Under the pieces are notes generated by a model, which was given only the letters and a program-made list of their open reading frames with translations, did not search any database and was not told where the DNA came from. A DNA stretch of 64,000 nucleotides from Stutzerimonas stutzeri (GTDB taxonomy: Bacteria > Pseudomonadota > Gammaproteobacteria > Pseudomonadales > Pseudomonadaceae). Position numbers and translations under genes: made by a program. The stretch is from assembly GCA_002339675.1 (NCBI GenBank), contig DDKB01000017.1, positions 926,346 through 990,345 on the forward strand. Reading direction: 5' to 3'. Below, piece by piece: positions 48,528 to 57,034 of this stretch. Position 1 is the first letter of the stretch; each line of letters begins with the position of its first letter.

Positions 48528-49976
48528 CTAGCCTTCCAGCTTGCCCTTGAGCAGCTGGTTGACCTGCGCCGGATTGGCCTTGCCCTTGGAGGCCTTCATC
48601 GCCTGGCCGACGAAGAAACCGAACATCTTGCCGCGCTTGGCTTCGTCGCTGGCGCGGTACTGTTCGACCTGCTCGGCGTTGGCGGCCAGCACGTCGTCGA
48701 GCATCGCCTCGATGGCGCCAGAATCGGTGACCTGCTTGAGGCCCTTCTTGTCGATCACTTCATCGGCTGTCGCGCCTTCACCGGCAGCCAGGGCTTCGAA
48801 GACCATCTTGGCGATCTTGCCGCTGATGGTGTTGTCCTTGATGCGCAGGATCATGCCGCCCAGTTGCTCAGCGGTCACCGGTGATTGGTCGATGTCCAGA
48901 CCTTCCTTGTTGAGCAGGCTGGACAGTTCGCCCATCACCCAGTTGGCCGACAGCTTGGCGTCACCGCAGACCTGCTGGACGGCTTCGAAGTAGTCCGCCA
49001 TTTCGCGGCTGGCTGCCAATACCGTGGCGTCGTAGGCGGACAGGCCGAACTCGCGCTCGAAGCGCTCGCGCTTCTGCACGGGCAGCTCCGGCAGGCTGGC
49101 GCGCACCTCGTCGAGGAAGCGTTGCTCGATCACCACCGGTAGCAGGTCGGGGCAGGGGAAGTAGCGGTAGTCGTTGGCTTCTTCCTTGCTGCGCATGGAG
49201 CGCGTCTCGTCCTTGTTCGGGTCGTACAGGCGGGTTTCCTGCACCACCTTGCCGCCGTCTTCGATCAGCTCGATCTGGCGCTGCACCTCGTGGTTGATGG
49301 CCTTTTCAATGAAGCGGAAGGAGTTGACGTTCTTGATCTCGGCGCGGGTGCCGAACTCGACCTGGCCCTTGGGGCGTACCGAGACGTTGCAGTCGCAACG
49401 CAGCGAGCCTTCGGCCATGTTGCCGTCACAGATGCCGAGGTAGCGCACCAGGGCGTGGATCGCCTTGACGTAGGCGACCGCTTCCTTGGCACTGCGGATG
49501 TCCGGTTCGGAGACGATCTCCAGCAGCGGCGTGCCGGCGCGGTTCAGATCGATGCCGCTCATGCCCTGGAAGTCTTCGTGCAGGCTTTTGCCCGCGTCTT
49601 CTTCCAGATGCGCACGGGTGATGCCGATGCGGCGGGTGCTGCCGTCTTCCAGGGTGATGTCCAGATGGCCCTTGCCGACGATGGGATGGTCCATCTGGCT
49701 GGTCTGGTAGCCCTTGGGAAGATCCGGGTAGAAGTAGTTCTTGCGCGCGAATACGTTCTTGTCGGCGATCTCTGCGTCGATGGCCAGGCCGAACTTGCAG
49801 GCCATGCGCACGGCTTCGGCATTGAGCACCGGCAGGGTCCCGGGCATGCCCAGGTCGACCAGGCTGGCCTGAGTGTTGGGCTCAGCACCAAAGGTGGTGG
49901 CGCTGCCGGAGAAAATCTTCGACTGGGTGGCGAGCTGTGCGTGGATTTCCAGCCCGATGACGGTTTCCCATTGCAT
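48528..49976 (-). CDS. gatB: Aspartyl/glutamyl-tRNA amidotransferase subunit B
   Basis: A 482-aa GatB with the catalytic-domain start WETVIGLEIHAQLATQSKIFSG and blocks NTQASLVDLGMPGTLPVLN, YFYPDLPKGYQTSQMDHPI, HLEEDAGKSLHE, EGSLRCDCNVSVRP and FPCPDLLPVVI. A C-terminal YqeY-like tRNA-binding tail ends in AMKASKGKANPAQVNQLLKGKL. It presents misacylated Glu-tRNA(Gln) or Asp-tRNA(Asn) and forms GatCAB. Last of gatCAB; 11 bases after gatA. Confidence 0.97.
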   Translation of the reverse strand: MQWETVIGLEIHAQLATQSKIFSGSATTFGAEPNTQASLVDLGMPGTLPVLNAEAVRMACKFGLAIDAEIADKNVFARKNYFYPDLPKGYQTSQMDHPIVGKGHLDITLEDGSTRRIGITRAHLEEDAGKSLHEDFQGMSGIDLNRAGTPLLEIVSEPDIRSAKEAVAYVKAIHALVRYLGICDGNMAEGSLRCDCNVSVRPKGQVEFGTRAEIKNVNSFRFIEKAINHEVQRQIELIEDGGKVVQETRLYDPNKDETRSMRSKEEANDYRYFPCPDLLPVVIEQRFLDEVRASLPELPVQKRERFEREFGLSAYDATVLAASREMADYFEAVQQVCGDAKLSANWVMGELSSLLNKEGLDIDQSPVTAEQLGGMILRIKDNTISGKIAKMVFEALAAGEGATADEVIDKKGLKQVTDSGAIEAMLDDVLAANAEQVEQYRASDEAKRGKMFGFFVGQAMKASKGKANPAQVNQLLKGKLEG

Positions 49977-49987
49977 GTGTGTCGTCC

Positions 49988-51439
49988 TCAGAATCCGCTC
50001 GGTGCTTGTTGGTGCCAGTCAGTGACCTGCTGGTACTGATGCGCGACGTTGAGCAGGCGGCCTTCCTGGAAGTAGGGGGCCAGCAGTTGCACGCCCACCG
50101 GCAGGCCGTCGATGAAGCCGGCCGGCATGGACAACCCCGGAATGCCCGCGAGGTTGGCGGTGATGGTGTAGATGTCCTCGAGGTACGCCGACACCGGGTC
50201 GGCGTTCTTCTCGCCAAGCTTCCAGGCCAGGTTCGGCGTGGTCGGGCCGAGGATCACGTCGACGTCTTCGAAGGCATTGACGAAGTCGTTCTTGACCAGA
50301 CGACGGATCTTCTGCGCCTTCAGGTAATAGGCATCGTAGTAGCCGGCGGACAGTGCATAGGTGCCGACCATGATGCGGCGGCGAACTTCGTCACCGAAGC
50401 CTTCGGCACGCGAACGCTTGTAGAGATCGGTCAGGTCGACCGGGCTGTCGCAGCGATGGCCGAAGCGCACGCCGTCGAAACGCGACAGGTTCGAAGAGGC
50501 CTCGGCCGGCGCGATCACATAGTAGGACGGAATCGCGTGCTGCATGTTTGGCAGGCTGATGTCCTTGACCGTGGCGCCGAGCTTTTTCAGCACCTCGACG
50601 GCGGTCATCACAGCATCGGCGATCTTGGCGTCGAGGCCCTCGCCGAAGTATTCCTTCGGCAGGCCGACGCGCAGGCCGGTCAGTGGCTTGTCCAGTGCCG
50701 CCAGGTAGTCGTCCAGCGGCTGGTCGACGCTGGTGGAGTCCTTTGGATCGAAACCGGCCATGGCGCCGAGCATCAGTGCGCAATCCTCGGCGGTGCGGGC
50801 CAGCGGGCCGCCCTGGTCGAGGCTCGAGGCGTAGGCGATCATGCCCCAGCGCGAAACGCGGCCGTAGGTGGGCTTGAGGCCCGTGAGGTTGGTCAGTGCG
50901 GCCGGCTGGCGGATGGAACCGCCGGTGTCGCTGCCAGTGGCCGCCGGCAACAGGCGCGCGGCCACTGCCGCCGCCGAGCCGCCGGACGAGCCGCCCGGTA
51001 CGCGGGTCAGGTCCCAGGGGTTTTTCACCGCCCCGTAGTAGCTCGACTCGTTGGCCGAGCCCATGGCGAATTCATCCATGTTCAGCTTGCCCAGCGACAC
51101 CGCCCCAGCGGCGGCGAGCCGCTCGACCACGGTGGCGTCATAGGGCGAGGTGAAGCTGTCGAGCATCTTCGAGCCGCAGCTGGTGCGTACGCCCTGGGTG
51201 CAGAACAGGTCCTTATGGCCGATCGGCGCACCGAGCAGTGCCCCCGTCTCGCCATTGGCGCGGCGCGCATCGGCGGCCTTGGCCTGCGCGACGGCCTGTT
51301 CTTCGGTGACGCTGATGAAGCTGTTGAGCTGAGGATCAAGTTGGCCGATACGGGCCAACAACGAGCGGGTCAGTTCTTCGGCCGAGAACTGCTTGTCAGC
51401 GAGCGCCCGCGCGATTTCGGCAAGGGTCAATTGATGCAT
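49988..51439 (-). CDS. gatA: Aspartyl/glutamyl-tRNA amidotransferase subunit A
   Basis: A 483-aa amidase starting at ATG 51439. The Ser-cisSer-Lys triad lies in APIGHKDLF and VPGGSSGGSAAAVAARL...TGSDTGGSIRQPA. It generates ammonia from glutamine for GatB. The later YKRSRAEGFGDEVRRRIMVGTYALS and GPTTPNLAWKLGE blocks are standard. It lies 14 bases after gatC; the ATG 18 bases upstream would overlap gatC and is not needed. Confidence 0.97.
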   Translation of the reverse strand: MHQLTLAEIARALADKQFSAEELTRSLLARIGQLDPQLNSFISVTEEQAVAQAKAADARRANGETGALLGAPIGHKDLFCTQGVRTSCGSKMLDSFTSPYDATVVERLAAAGAVSLGKLNMDEFAMGSANESSYYGAVKNPWDLTRVPGGSSGGSAAAVAARLLPAATGSDTGGSIRQPAALTNLTGLKPTYGRVSRWGMIAYASSLDQGGPLARTAEDCALMLGAMAGFDPKDSTSVDQPLDDYLAALDKPLTGLRVGLPKEYFGEGLDAKIADAVMTAVEVLKKLGATVKDISLPNMQHAIPSYYVIAPAEASSNLSRFDGVRFGHRCDSPVDLTDLYKRSRAEGFGDEVRRRIMVGTYALSAGYYDAYYLKAQKIRRLVKNDFVNAFEDVDVILGPTTPNLAWKLGEKNADPVSAYLEDIYTITANLAGIPGLSMPAGFIDGLPVGVQLLAPYFQEGRLLNVAHQYQQVTDWHQQAPSGF

Positions 51440-51453
51440 GTCGGCGTCCTTCA

Positions 51454-51741
51454 TCACTCGATCACCCGAGGGACCAGATAGAGGCCGTCCTCGACGGCCG
51501 GGGCGATGGCCTGATAGGCATCGCGCTGGTTGCTTTCGGTGACCACGTCGGCACGCAGGCGCTGACTGGTTTCCAGCGGGTGGGCCAGGGGCTCGATGCC
51601 GGTGGTGTCAACGGCCTGCATGCGGTCGATCAGGCCGAGGATGTTGTTCAGGGTCTCGGTGGTGCGGGGCAGGTCGTCTTCATTCAGGCCCAGGCGGGCC
51701 AGATGGGCGATCTTTTCCACCTCGGAGCGTTCAAGCGCCAT
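51454..51741 (-). CDS. gatC: Aspartyl/glutamyl-tRNA amidotransferase subunit C
   Basis: A 95-aa GatC, the small stabilising subunit. It shows VEKIAHLARLGLNEDDLP, LNNILGLIDRMQAVDTTGIEPLAHP and the C-terminal LYLVPRVIE. First gene of gatCAB, divergent from mreB. Confidence 0.96.
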   Translation of the reverse strand: MALERSEVEKIAHLARLGLNEDDLPRTTETLNNILGLIDRMQAVDTTGIEPLAHPLETSQRLRADVVTESNQRDAYQAIAPAVEDGLYLVPRVIE

Positions 51742-52055
51742 CGGGAATCTCCAGCGGGAAGCGAATCGGGTAGCCTTCCGTCGGCAAACGCCGACGCAAA
51801 CGCGGCCGGGCCGAGCCGCGGCGACGATGCCGGCAAGCCCGGAAAAGCCGTCAATCTTACATGCCTGGCGCGGCCGCCGGTAGCGCGGCGGCCGTTCCGG
51901 CGTTCATCGGGGCGGCGACGAGCGGGGTTCGCGTTTCGCGCATTGGCTCACGGCTGGCGCCACCTGCGCCGACGCGCGCCTTGCCCTGCGTACGTACCAT
52001 TGTTAGAGTTTGCGGCACTTTTTTCCCCACGCGTTTGCCCCAGGGCCCTTTTCCC
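51742..52055. other. gatC/mreB divergent promoter region
   Basis: A 314-base GC-rich gap that must hold promoters of both operons. No gene is supported; a GTACGTACC and a TTGTTAGAGTT segment near 51993-52010 could be part of the mreB promoter, but I cannot define the elements. Confidence 0.5.
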
Positions 52056-53093
52056 ATGTTCAAGAAACTGCGTGGCATGTTTTCCAGCGATCTGTCGATC
52101 GACCTGGGCACTGCCAATACCCTCATTTATGTGCGCGATCGCGGCATCGTCCTGAACGAGCCGTCGGTCGTCGCCATTCGTACCCATGGCAACCAGAAGA
52201 GTGTGGTCGCCGTGGGTACCGACGCCAAGCGCATGCTGGGTCGTACCCCGGGCAACATCAATGCCATCCGCCCGATGAAGGACGGTGTGATCGCCGACTT
52301 CAGCGTCTGCGAAAAGATGCTCCAGTACTTCATCAACAAGGTTCACGAGAACAGCTTCCTGCAGCCCAGCCCGCGCGTGCTGATCTGCGTTCCCTGCAAG
52401 TCCACCCAGGTGGAGCGCCGTGCCATCCGTGAATCGGCCCTGGGCGCTGGTGCGCGTGAGGTGTTTCTGATCGAGGAACCCATGGCAGCGGCCATCGGCG
52501 CCGGCCTGCCGGTCGACGAGGCGCGCGGCTCGATGGTCGTGGACATCGGTGGCGGCACCACGGAGATCGCGCTGATCTCGCTGAACGGCGTGGTCTACGC
52601 CGAATCCGTGCGGGTCGGCGGTGATCGCTTCGACGAGTCCATCGTCACCTACGTGCGCCGCAACTACGGCAGCCTGATCGGCGAATCTACCGCCGAGCGC
52701 ATCAAGCAGGAAATCGGGACCGCCTTTCCCAGCAGCGACGTGCGTGAAGTCGACGTGCGTGGTCGCAACCTGGCCGAGGGCGTGCCGCGCAGCTTTACCC
52801 TCAATTCCAACGAAGTGCTCGAGGCGCTGCAGGAATCGCTGGCGACCATCGTCCAGGCGGTCAAGAGTGCCCTGGAGCAGTCGCCGCCTGAGCTGGCGTC
52901 CGACATCGCCGAGCGCGGCCTGGTACTGACCGGTGGCGGCGCGCTGCTGCGCGACCTGGACAAGCTGCTGGCCCAGGAGACTGGCCTGCCGGTGATCGTC
53001 GCCGAGGAGCCGCTGACCTGCGTGGCCCGCGGCGGTGGCCGGGCGCTGGAAATGATGGACCGTCACGCCATGGACCTGCTGTCCACCGAGTGA
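52056..53093 (+). CDS. mreB: Rod-shape determining protein MreB
   Basis: A 345-aa bacterial actin starting at ATG 52056 (MFKKLRGMFSSDLSIDLGTA). ATP-binding blocks are DLGTANTLIYVRDRG, VVDIGGGTTEIALISLNG and LTGGGALLRDLDKLLAQ. It forms filaments under the membrane that guide the rod elongation complex. First of mreBCD; the open frame upstream of the ATG is not protein-like. Confidence 0.97.
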   Translation: MFKKLRGMFSSDLSIDLGTANTLIYVRDRGIVLNEPSVVAIRTHGNQKSVVAVGTDAKRMLGRTPGNINAIRPMKDGVIADFSVCEKMLQYFINKVHENSFLQPSPRVLICVPCKSTQVERRAIRESALGAGAREVFLIEEPMAAAIGAGLPVDEARGSMVVDIGGGTTEIALISLNGVVYAESVRVGGDRFDESIVTYVRRNYGSLIGESTAERIKQEIGTAFPSSDVREVDVRGRNLAEGVPRSFTLNSNEVLEALQESLATIVQAVKSALEQSPPELASDIAERGLVLTGGGALLRDLDKLLAQETGLPVIVAEEPLTCVARGGGRALEMMDRHAMDLLSTE

Positions 53094-53191
53094 GCGGCAC
53101 GCGACGACTGCCAAGCGCAAGCCGATAGCCGGGTCGCCCCTGCTCTCGGCTTGTCGCGTTTTGTGAAGCCTGCCGCTGCGAGGACCCGCCC

Positions 53192-54178
53192 ATCAAACCG
53201 CTATTCGCCAAAGGACCCTTGCTCGGAGTGCGCCTGCTGGTGCTCTCCGTGCTGTGCGTCGCCTTGATGGTGGTGGATGCCCGCTTCGAAACCCTGCAGC
53301 CTTTGCGCAGCCAGATGGGCCTGGTGCTCACGCCCTTCTATTGGCTGGCCGACCTGCCGGTGCGTACCTGGCAGCGGGCCACCGAGCAGATCAGCAGCAG
53401 CAGCAGCCTGGTGGCCGAGAACGAGAAGCTCAAGGCCGAGGCGCTGCTGATGCAGCGGCGCCTGCAAAAGCTGGCAATGCTGACCGAGCAGAACGTACGC
53501 CTGCGCGAACTGCTCAATTCCGCCGCGCTCGTCGACGACAAGGTGATCGTCAGCGAGCTGATCGGCCTGGACCCCAATCCCTTCACGCACCGGATCCTGA
53601 TCGACAAGGGCGAGCGCGACGGCGTGTTTCTCGGCCAGCCGGTGCTCGACGCCAGCGGCCTGATGGGCCAGGTCGTGGAGGTGATGCCCTATGCGGCACG
53701 GGTCCTGTTGCTGACCGACGTGACCCACAGCATTCCCGTGCAGGTCAACCGTAACGGTTTGCGCGCCATCGCGGTGGGCACCGGCAGCCCTGAGTACCTT
53801 GAGCTGCGGCATGTCGCCGAGACGGCGGACATCAAGGTTGGCGACCTGCTGGTGAGCTCGGGACTCGGTCAGCGCTTTCCCAGCGGCTACCCGGTGGCCC
53901 AGGTGACCGAGGTGGTGCGCGGCTCCGGCCAGCCGTTCCTGATTGTGCGAGCCGCACCGACCGCCATGCTCAATCGCAGCCGCTACCTGCTACTGGTCTT
54001 CAGTGATTCGCGCACGCCCGAGGAGCGGGCCACGGCCGCAGCCCAGGCACAGGAATCGGCCGATCGCGAGGCTGCCGTCGAGCAGTTGCCGGCGGGTGAG
54101 GCGGCGGGTGAACCGAACGCGCCGGAGCCGGAGCCCGCCGCTGACAGCGCCGTGGATGGCGAGTTCCGCAATGATTAG
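53192..54178 (+). CDS. mreC: Rod-shape determining protein MreC (probable ATC start)
   Basis: A 328-aa single-pass membrane protein: a short cytosolic N-terminus, one transmembrane helix (GVRLLVLSVLCVALMVVD), a coiled coil (about residues 60-110, LVAENEKLKAEALLMQRRLQ), a beta domain and an Ala/Glu/Pro-rich tail. The family N-terminus KPLFAKGP reads in frame upstream of the first usual start, TTG 53219. No ATG, GTG or TTG lies between the upstream stop at 53126 and that TTG. ATC 53192 has AGGA 7 bases upstream, so an AUC start is likely; TTG 53219 is the alternative. The last 8 bases overlap mreD. Confidence 0.88.
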   Translation: MKPLFAKGPLLGVRLLVLSVLCVALMVVDARFETLQPLRSQMGLVLTPFYWLADLPVRTWQRATEQISSSSSLVAENEKLKAEALLMQRRLQKLAMLTEQNVRLRELLNSAALVDDKVIVSELIGLDPNPFTHRILIDKGERDGVFLGQPVLDASGLMGQVVEVMPYAARVLLLTDVTHSIPVQVNRNGLRAIAVGTGSPEYLELRHVAETADIKVGDLLVSSGLGQRFPSGYPVAQVTEVVRGSGQPFLIVRAAPTAMLNRSRYLLLVFSDSRTPEERATAAAQAQESADREAAVEQLPAGEAAGEPNAPEPEPAADSAVDGEFRND

Positions 54179-54659
54179 CGGTCGACTCAATAACGGCTGG
54201 GTCATCTGGCTGTCGCTGCTGCTGGCGCTGCTGCTCAGTGTCGCTCCGATGCCGCAGAGCCTCGGCCTGGCGCGCCCGCTCTGGCTGGGCATGTTCATTT
54301 CCTTCTGGGCTATCGCCCTGCCGCACCGCGGCGGCATGGGCGCGGCTTTTTTCTTCGGCCTGATGCTGGACGTGCTGTCCGGCACGCTGCTTGGGCAGAA
54401 CGGCCTGCCGCTGATCCTCGTCACCTTCCTGGTGCTGAGCCTGCAGCAGCGGCTGCGCATGTTCCCGCTGCTGCAGCAGAGCCTGGTGCTGTTGGTAATC
54501 CTCGGCCTTGGGCAGTTGGTGCAGCTGTGGCTCAATACGCTGACCGGCAACCGGCCCCCGACCCTGCTGTTTCTTGTACCGGTGCCGGTCAGTGCGTTGC
54601 TTTGGCCCTGGGTCTTCGTCGCGCTGCAGTGGGCGCGGCGTCGCTTCAACGTCTACTGA
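54171..54659 (+). CDS. mreD: Rod-shape determining protein MreD
   Basis: A 162-aa polytopic membrane protein starting at ATG 54171, inside the end of mreC. Five hydrophobic segments are visible (VIWLSLLLALLLSVAPMP, PLWLGMFISFWAIALPHRGG, AAFFFGLMLDVLSGTLLGQNGL, and two more). With MreC it links MreB to the periplasmic cell-wall synthases. Likely expressed with mreB and mreC. Confidence 0.95.
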   Translation: MISGRLNNGWVIWLSLLLALLLSVAPMPQSLGLARPLWLGMFISFWAIALPHRGGMGAAFFFGLMLDVLSGTLLGQNGLPLILVTFLVLSLQQRLRMFPLLQQSLVLLVILGLGQLVQLWLNTLTGNRPPTLLFLVPVPVSALLWPWVFVALQWARRRFNVY

Positions 54660-54734
54660 TCCGGCCGGCCTGAACGCTTCCGGGGCTCGTCTGGATGTGC
54701 GACCCTGCTGCGCCTTTGAACTGGAGGACCCGGC

Positions 54735-55325
54735 ATGGCTGCATTGTTTCTCGCCTCGGCGTCACCTCGACGCCGCGAACTGCTGACCCAGATCGGCGTG
54801 CCCTTTACCCTGCTCCCGGTGTCGATCGACGAGGCACCCGACGCTGCCGAGGCGCCCGAGGCCTATGTGCAGCGGCTGGCGCGGGAAAAAGCCTTGGCCG
54901 GGCTGGCCCAGGCCGCGGACGCGACGGCTTGTGTCCTGGGCGCCGATACAACGGTGGTGCTCGACGGACGGATACTCGGCAAGCCGGCCGATCGCGCGGA
55001 CGCGCTGGCCATGCTGCAGGCCCTGTCCGGGCGTGAGCACCAAGTCATGACCGCTGTTGCCCTGGCCGATGCTCGTCAGTGCGTGGTCCGCCTGGTGACC
55101 ACGCGGGTGCGCATGCGGGCGATACCGGCTGCGCAAGCCGAGGCCTACTGGGCCAGCGGCGAGTCGCAGGACAAGGCTGGCGGCTACGCCATTCAGGGCT
55201 GGGGCGCGGTGTTCGTGAGCGCGGTCGAGGGCAGCTACTCGGCTGTGGTGGGGCTGCCGCTCTGCGAAACGGCGCAGTTGCTCGAGGCCTTTGACGTGCC
55301 CTATTGGACTAAAAGCGCGCGCTAG
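54735..55325 (+). CDS. Maf/YhdE-type nucleotide pyrophosphatase
   Basis: A 196-aa Maf protein: LFLASASPRRRELLTQIG at the N-terminus, CVLGADTTVVLDG and ILGKPADRADALAMLQALSGREHQVMTAVAL in the middle, then DKAGGYAIQGWGAVFVSAVEGSYSAVVGLPL. The S-R-R-E and Asp residues fit the family that hydrolyses dTTP, UTP and modified nucleotides. In pseudomonads it sits between mreD and rng as here. Confidence 0.93.
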   Translation: MAALFLASASPRRRELLTQIGVPFTLLPVSIDEAPDAAEAPEAYVQRLAREKALAGLAQAADATACVLGADTTVVLDGRILGKPADRADALAMLQALSGREHQVMTAVALADARQCVVRLVTTRVRMRAIPAAQAEAYWASGESQDKAGGYAIQGWGAVFVSAVEGSYSAVVGLPLCETAQLLEAFDVPYWTKSAR

Positions 55326-55527
55326 CGCCTGTGGCTGGACGTTGGTTGCCGTTAGAATCGAGCTAGCCGGTCAGTTTCGGCTGGCACCAATCCGCCGGTA
55401 CCCGAGCCAGGCCAGACAGAGCCAAGCCGGTCGGTGACGCCGGCAGCCAGGGCTGTCGACCACACATCGCCAACGCCGGTGATTCCAGACCGCCGGCAGA
55501 CCCCACCGCCATCAGCCGAGAACAACA

Positions 55528-56985
55528 ATGAGCGAAGAAATCCTGATGAACATCACCCCCATGGAGTCCAGGGTGGCGGTGGTGGAGAACGGTGTCCTGC
55601 AGGAGGTGCACGTCGAGCGCACCCAGCGCCGGGGGATCGTCGGCAATATCTACAAGGGCAAGGTGGTCCGGGTGCTGCCTGGCATGCAGGCGGCGTTCGT
55701 CGATATCGGCCTGGAGCGTGCGGCCTTCATCCATGCCTCGGAAATCTCCAGCCGTGAAGGCAATGCGGTAGAGCCCATCAGTGCGCTGGTGCACGATGGC
55801 CAGGCGCTGGTGGTGCAAGTCACCAAGGACCCCATCGGCACCAAGGGCGCGCGCCTCACCACACAGTTGTCGATCCCCTCGCGCTATCTCGTCTACATGC
55901 CCAGGACCAGCCATGTCGGCATCTCCCTGCGCATCGAGGACGAGGCCGAGCGCGACCGCCTGAAGCAGGTGGTGGCCGAATGTGTCGCCGCCGAGGGTAT
56001 CAAGGAATCCGGCGGCTTCATCCTGCGCACCGCGGCCGAGGGTGCCGGCAGCGACGAGATTCTCATGGACATCCGCTACCTTCGGCGGCTATGGGAGCAG
56101 ATCGACGGGCAGATGAAGACCGCCGGAGCGCCTTCGGTAATCTACGAAGACCTGTCGCTGGCGATGCGCACCCTGCGTGACCTGGTCAACCCCCGCATCG
56201 AAAAGATCCGTATCGACTCGCGGGAGAACTTCCAGAAGGTCAGCCAGTTCGTCGACGAGCTGATGCCGGAGCTGAGTGAACACCTGGAGCACTATCCCGG
56301 CGAGCGGCCGATCTTCGACCTCTACAGCGTCGAGGACGAGGTCCAGAAGGCACTGGAGCGCAAGGTCATGCTCAAGTCAGGCGGCTATCTGGTAATCGAT
56401 CCGGCGGAGGCGATGACCACCATCGACGTCAATACTGGCGCCTTCGTCGGTCATCGCACGCTGGAAGAGACCATCTTCAAGACCAACCTCGAGGCGGCGA
56501 CCGCCATTGCCCGCCAGCTGCGTCTGCGCAACATCGGCGGCATCATCATCATCGACTTCATCGACATGGAGGACGAGGAACATCGCCGCCAGGTGCTACG
56601 CACGCTGGAAAAGCAGCTTGAGCGCGATCACGCCAAGACCAATATCATCGGCATCACCGAACTCGGCTTGGTGCAGATGACCCGCAAACGCACCCGCGAA
56701 AGCCTCGAACAGGTCCTGTGCGAGCCCTGCCTGTGCTGCCAGGGGCGCGGCAAGCTGAAGACGCCGGAAACGGTCTGCTACGAGATCTTCCGCGAGATCC
56801 TTCGCGAGGCGCGCGCCTACCAGCCCGAGGGCTACCGCGTGCTGGCCAACCAGAAGGTCATCGATCGCCTGCTGGACGAGGAGTCCGGCAACGTGGCCGA
56901 CCTGGAGAGTTTCATCGGTCGGTCGATCAAGTTCCAGGTGGAAACCATGTATTCCCAGGAACAGTACGACGTGGTGCTGCTCTGA
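55528..56985 (+). CDS. rng: Ribonuclease G
   Basis: A 485-aa endoribonuclease for 16S rRNA 5' maturation and mRNA decay. The S1 domain (about 35-125, GNIYKGKVVRVLPGMQAAFVDIGLERAAFIHASE) is followed by the catalytic DNase I-like part (DPAEAMTTIDVNTGAFVGHRTLEETIFKTNLEAA, IIIDFIDMEDEEHRRQVL). The zinc-link Cys pair lies in VLCEPCLCCQGRG. It is the short RNase G form without the RNase E tail. 202 bases after maf. Confidence 0.96.
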   Translation: MSEEILMNITPMESRVAVVENGVLQEVHVERTQRRGIVGNIYKGKVVRVLPGMQAAFVDIGLERAAFIHASEISSREGNAVEPISALVHDGQALVVQVTKDPIGTKGARLTTQLSIPSRYLVYMPRTSHVGISLRIEDEAERDRLKQVVAECVAAEGIKESGGFILRTAAEGAGSDEILMDIRYLRRLWEQIDGQMKTAGAPSVIYEDLSLAMRTLRDLVNPRIEKIRIDSRENFQKVSQFVDELMPELSEHLEHYPGERPIFDLYSVEDEVQKALERKVMLKSGGYLVIDPAEAMTTIDVNTGAFVGHRTLEETIFKTNLEAATAIARQLRLRNIGGIIIIDFIDMEDEEHRRQVLRTLEKQLERDHAKTNIIGITELGLVQMTRKRTRESLEQVLCEPCLCCQGRGKLKTPETVCYEIFREILREARAYQPEGYRVLANQKVIDRLLDEESGNVADLESFIGRSIKFQVETMYSQEQYDVVLL

Positions 56986-57034
56986 ATAGAGACAACCCTG
57001 CCCATCCGGGCCTGGCCCGGCGGAGCGAACCCCT

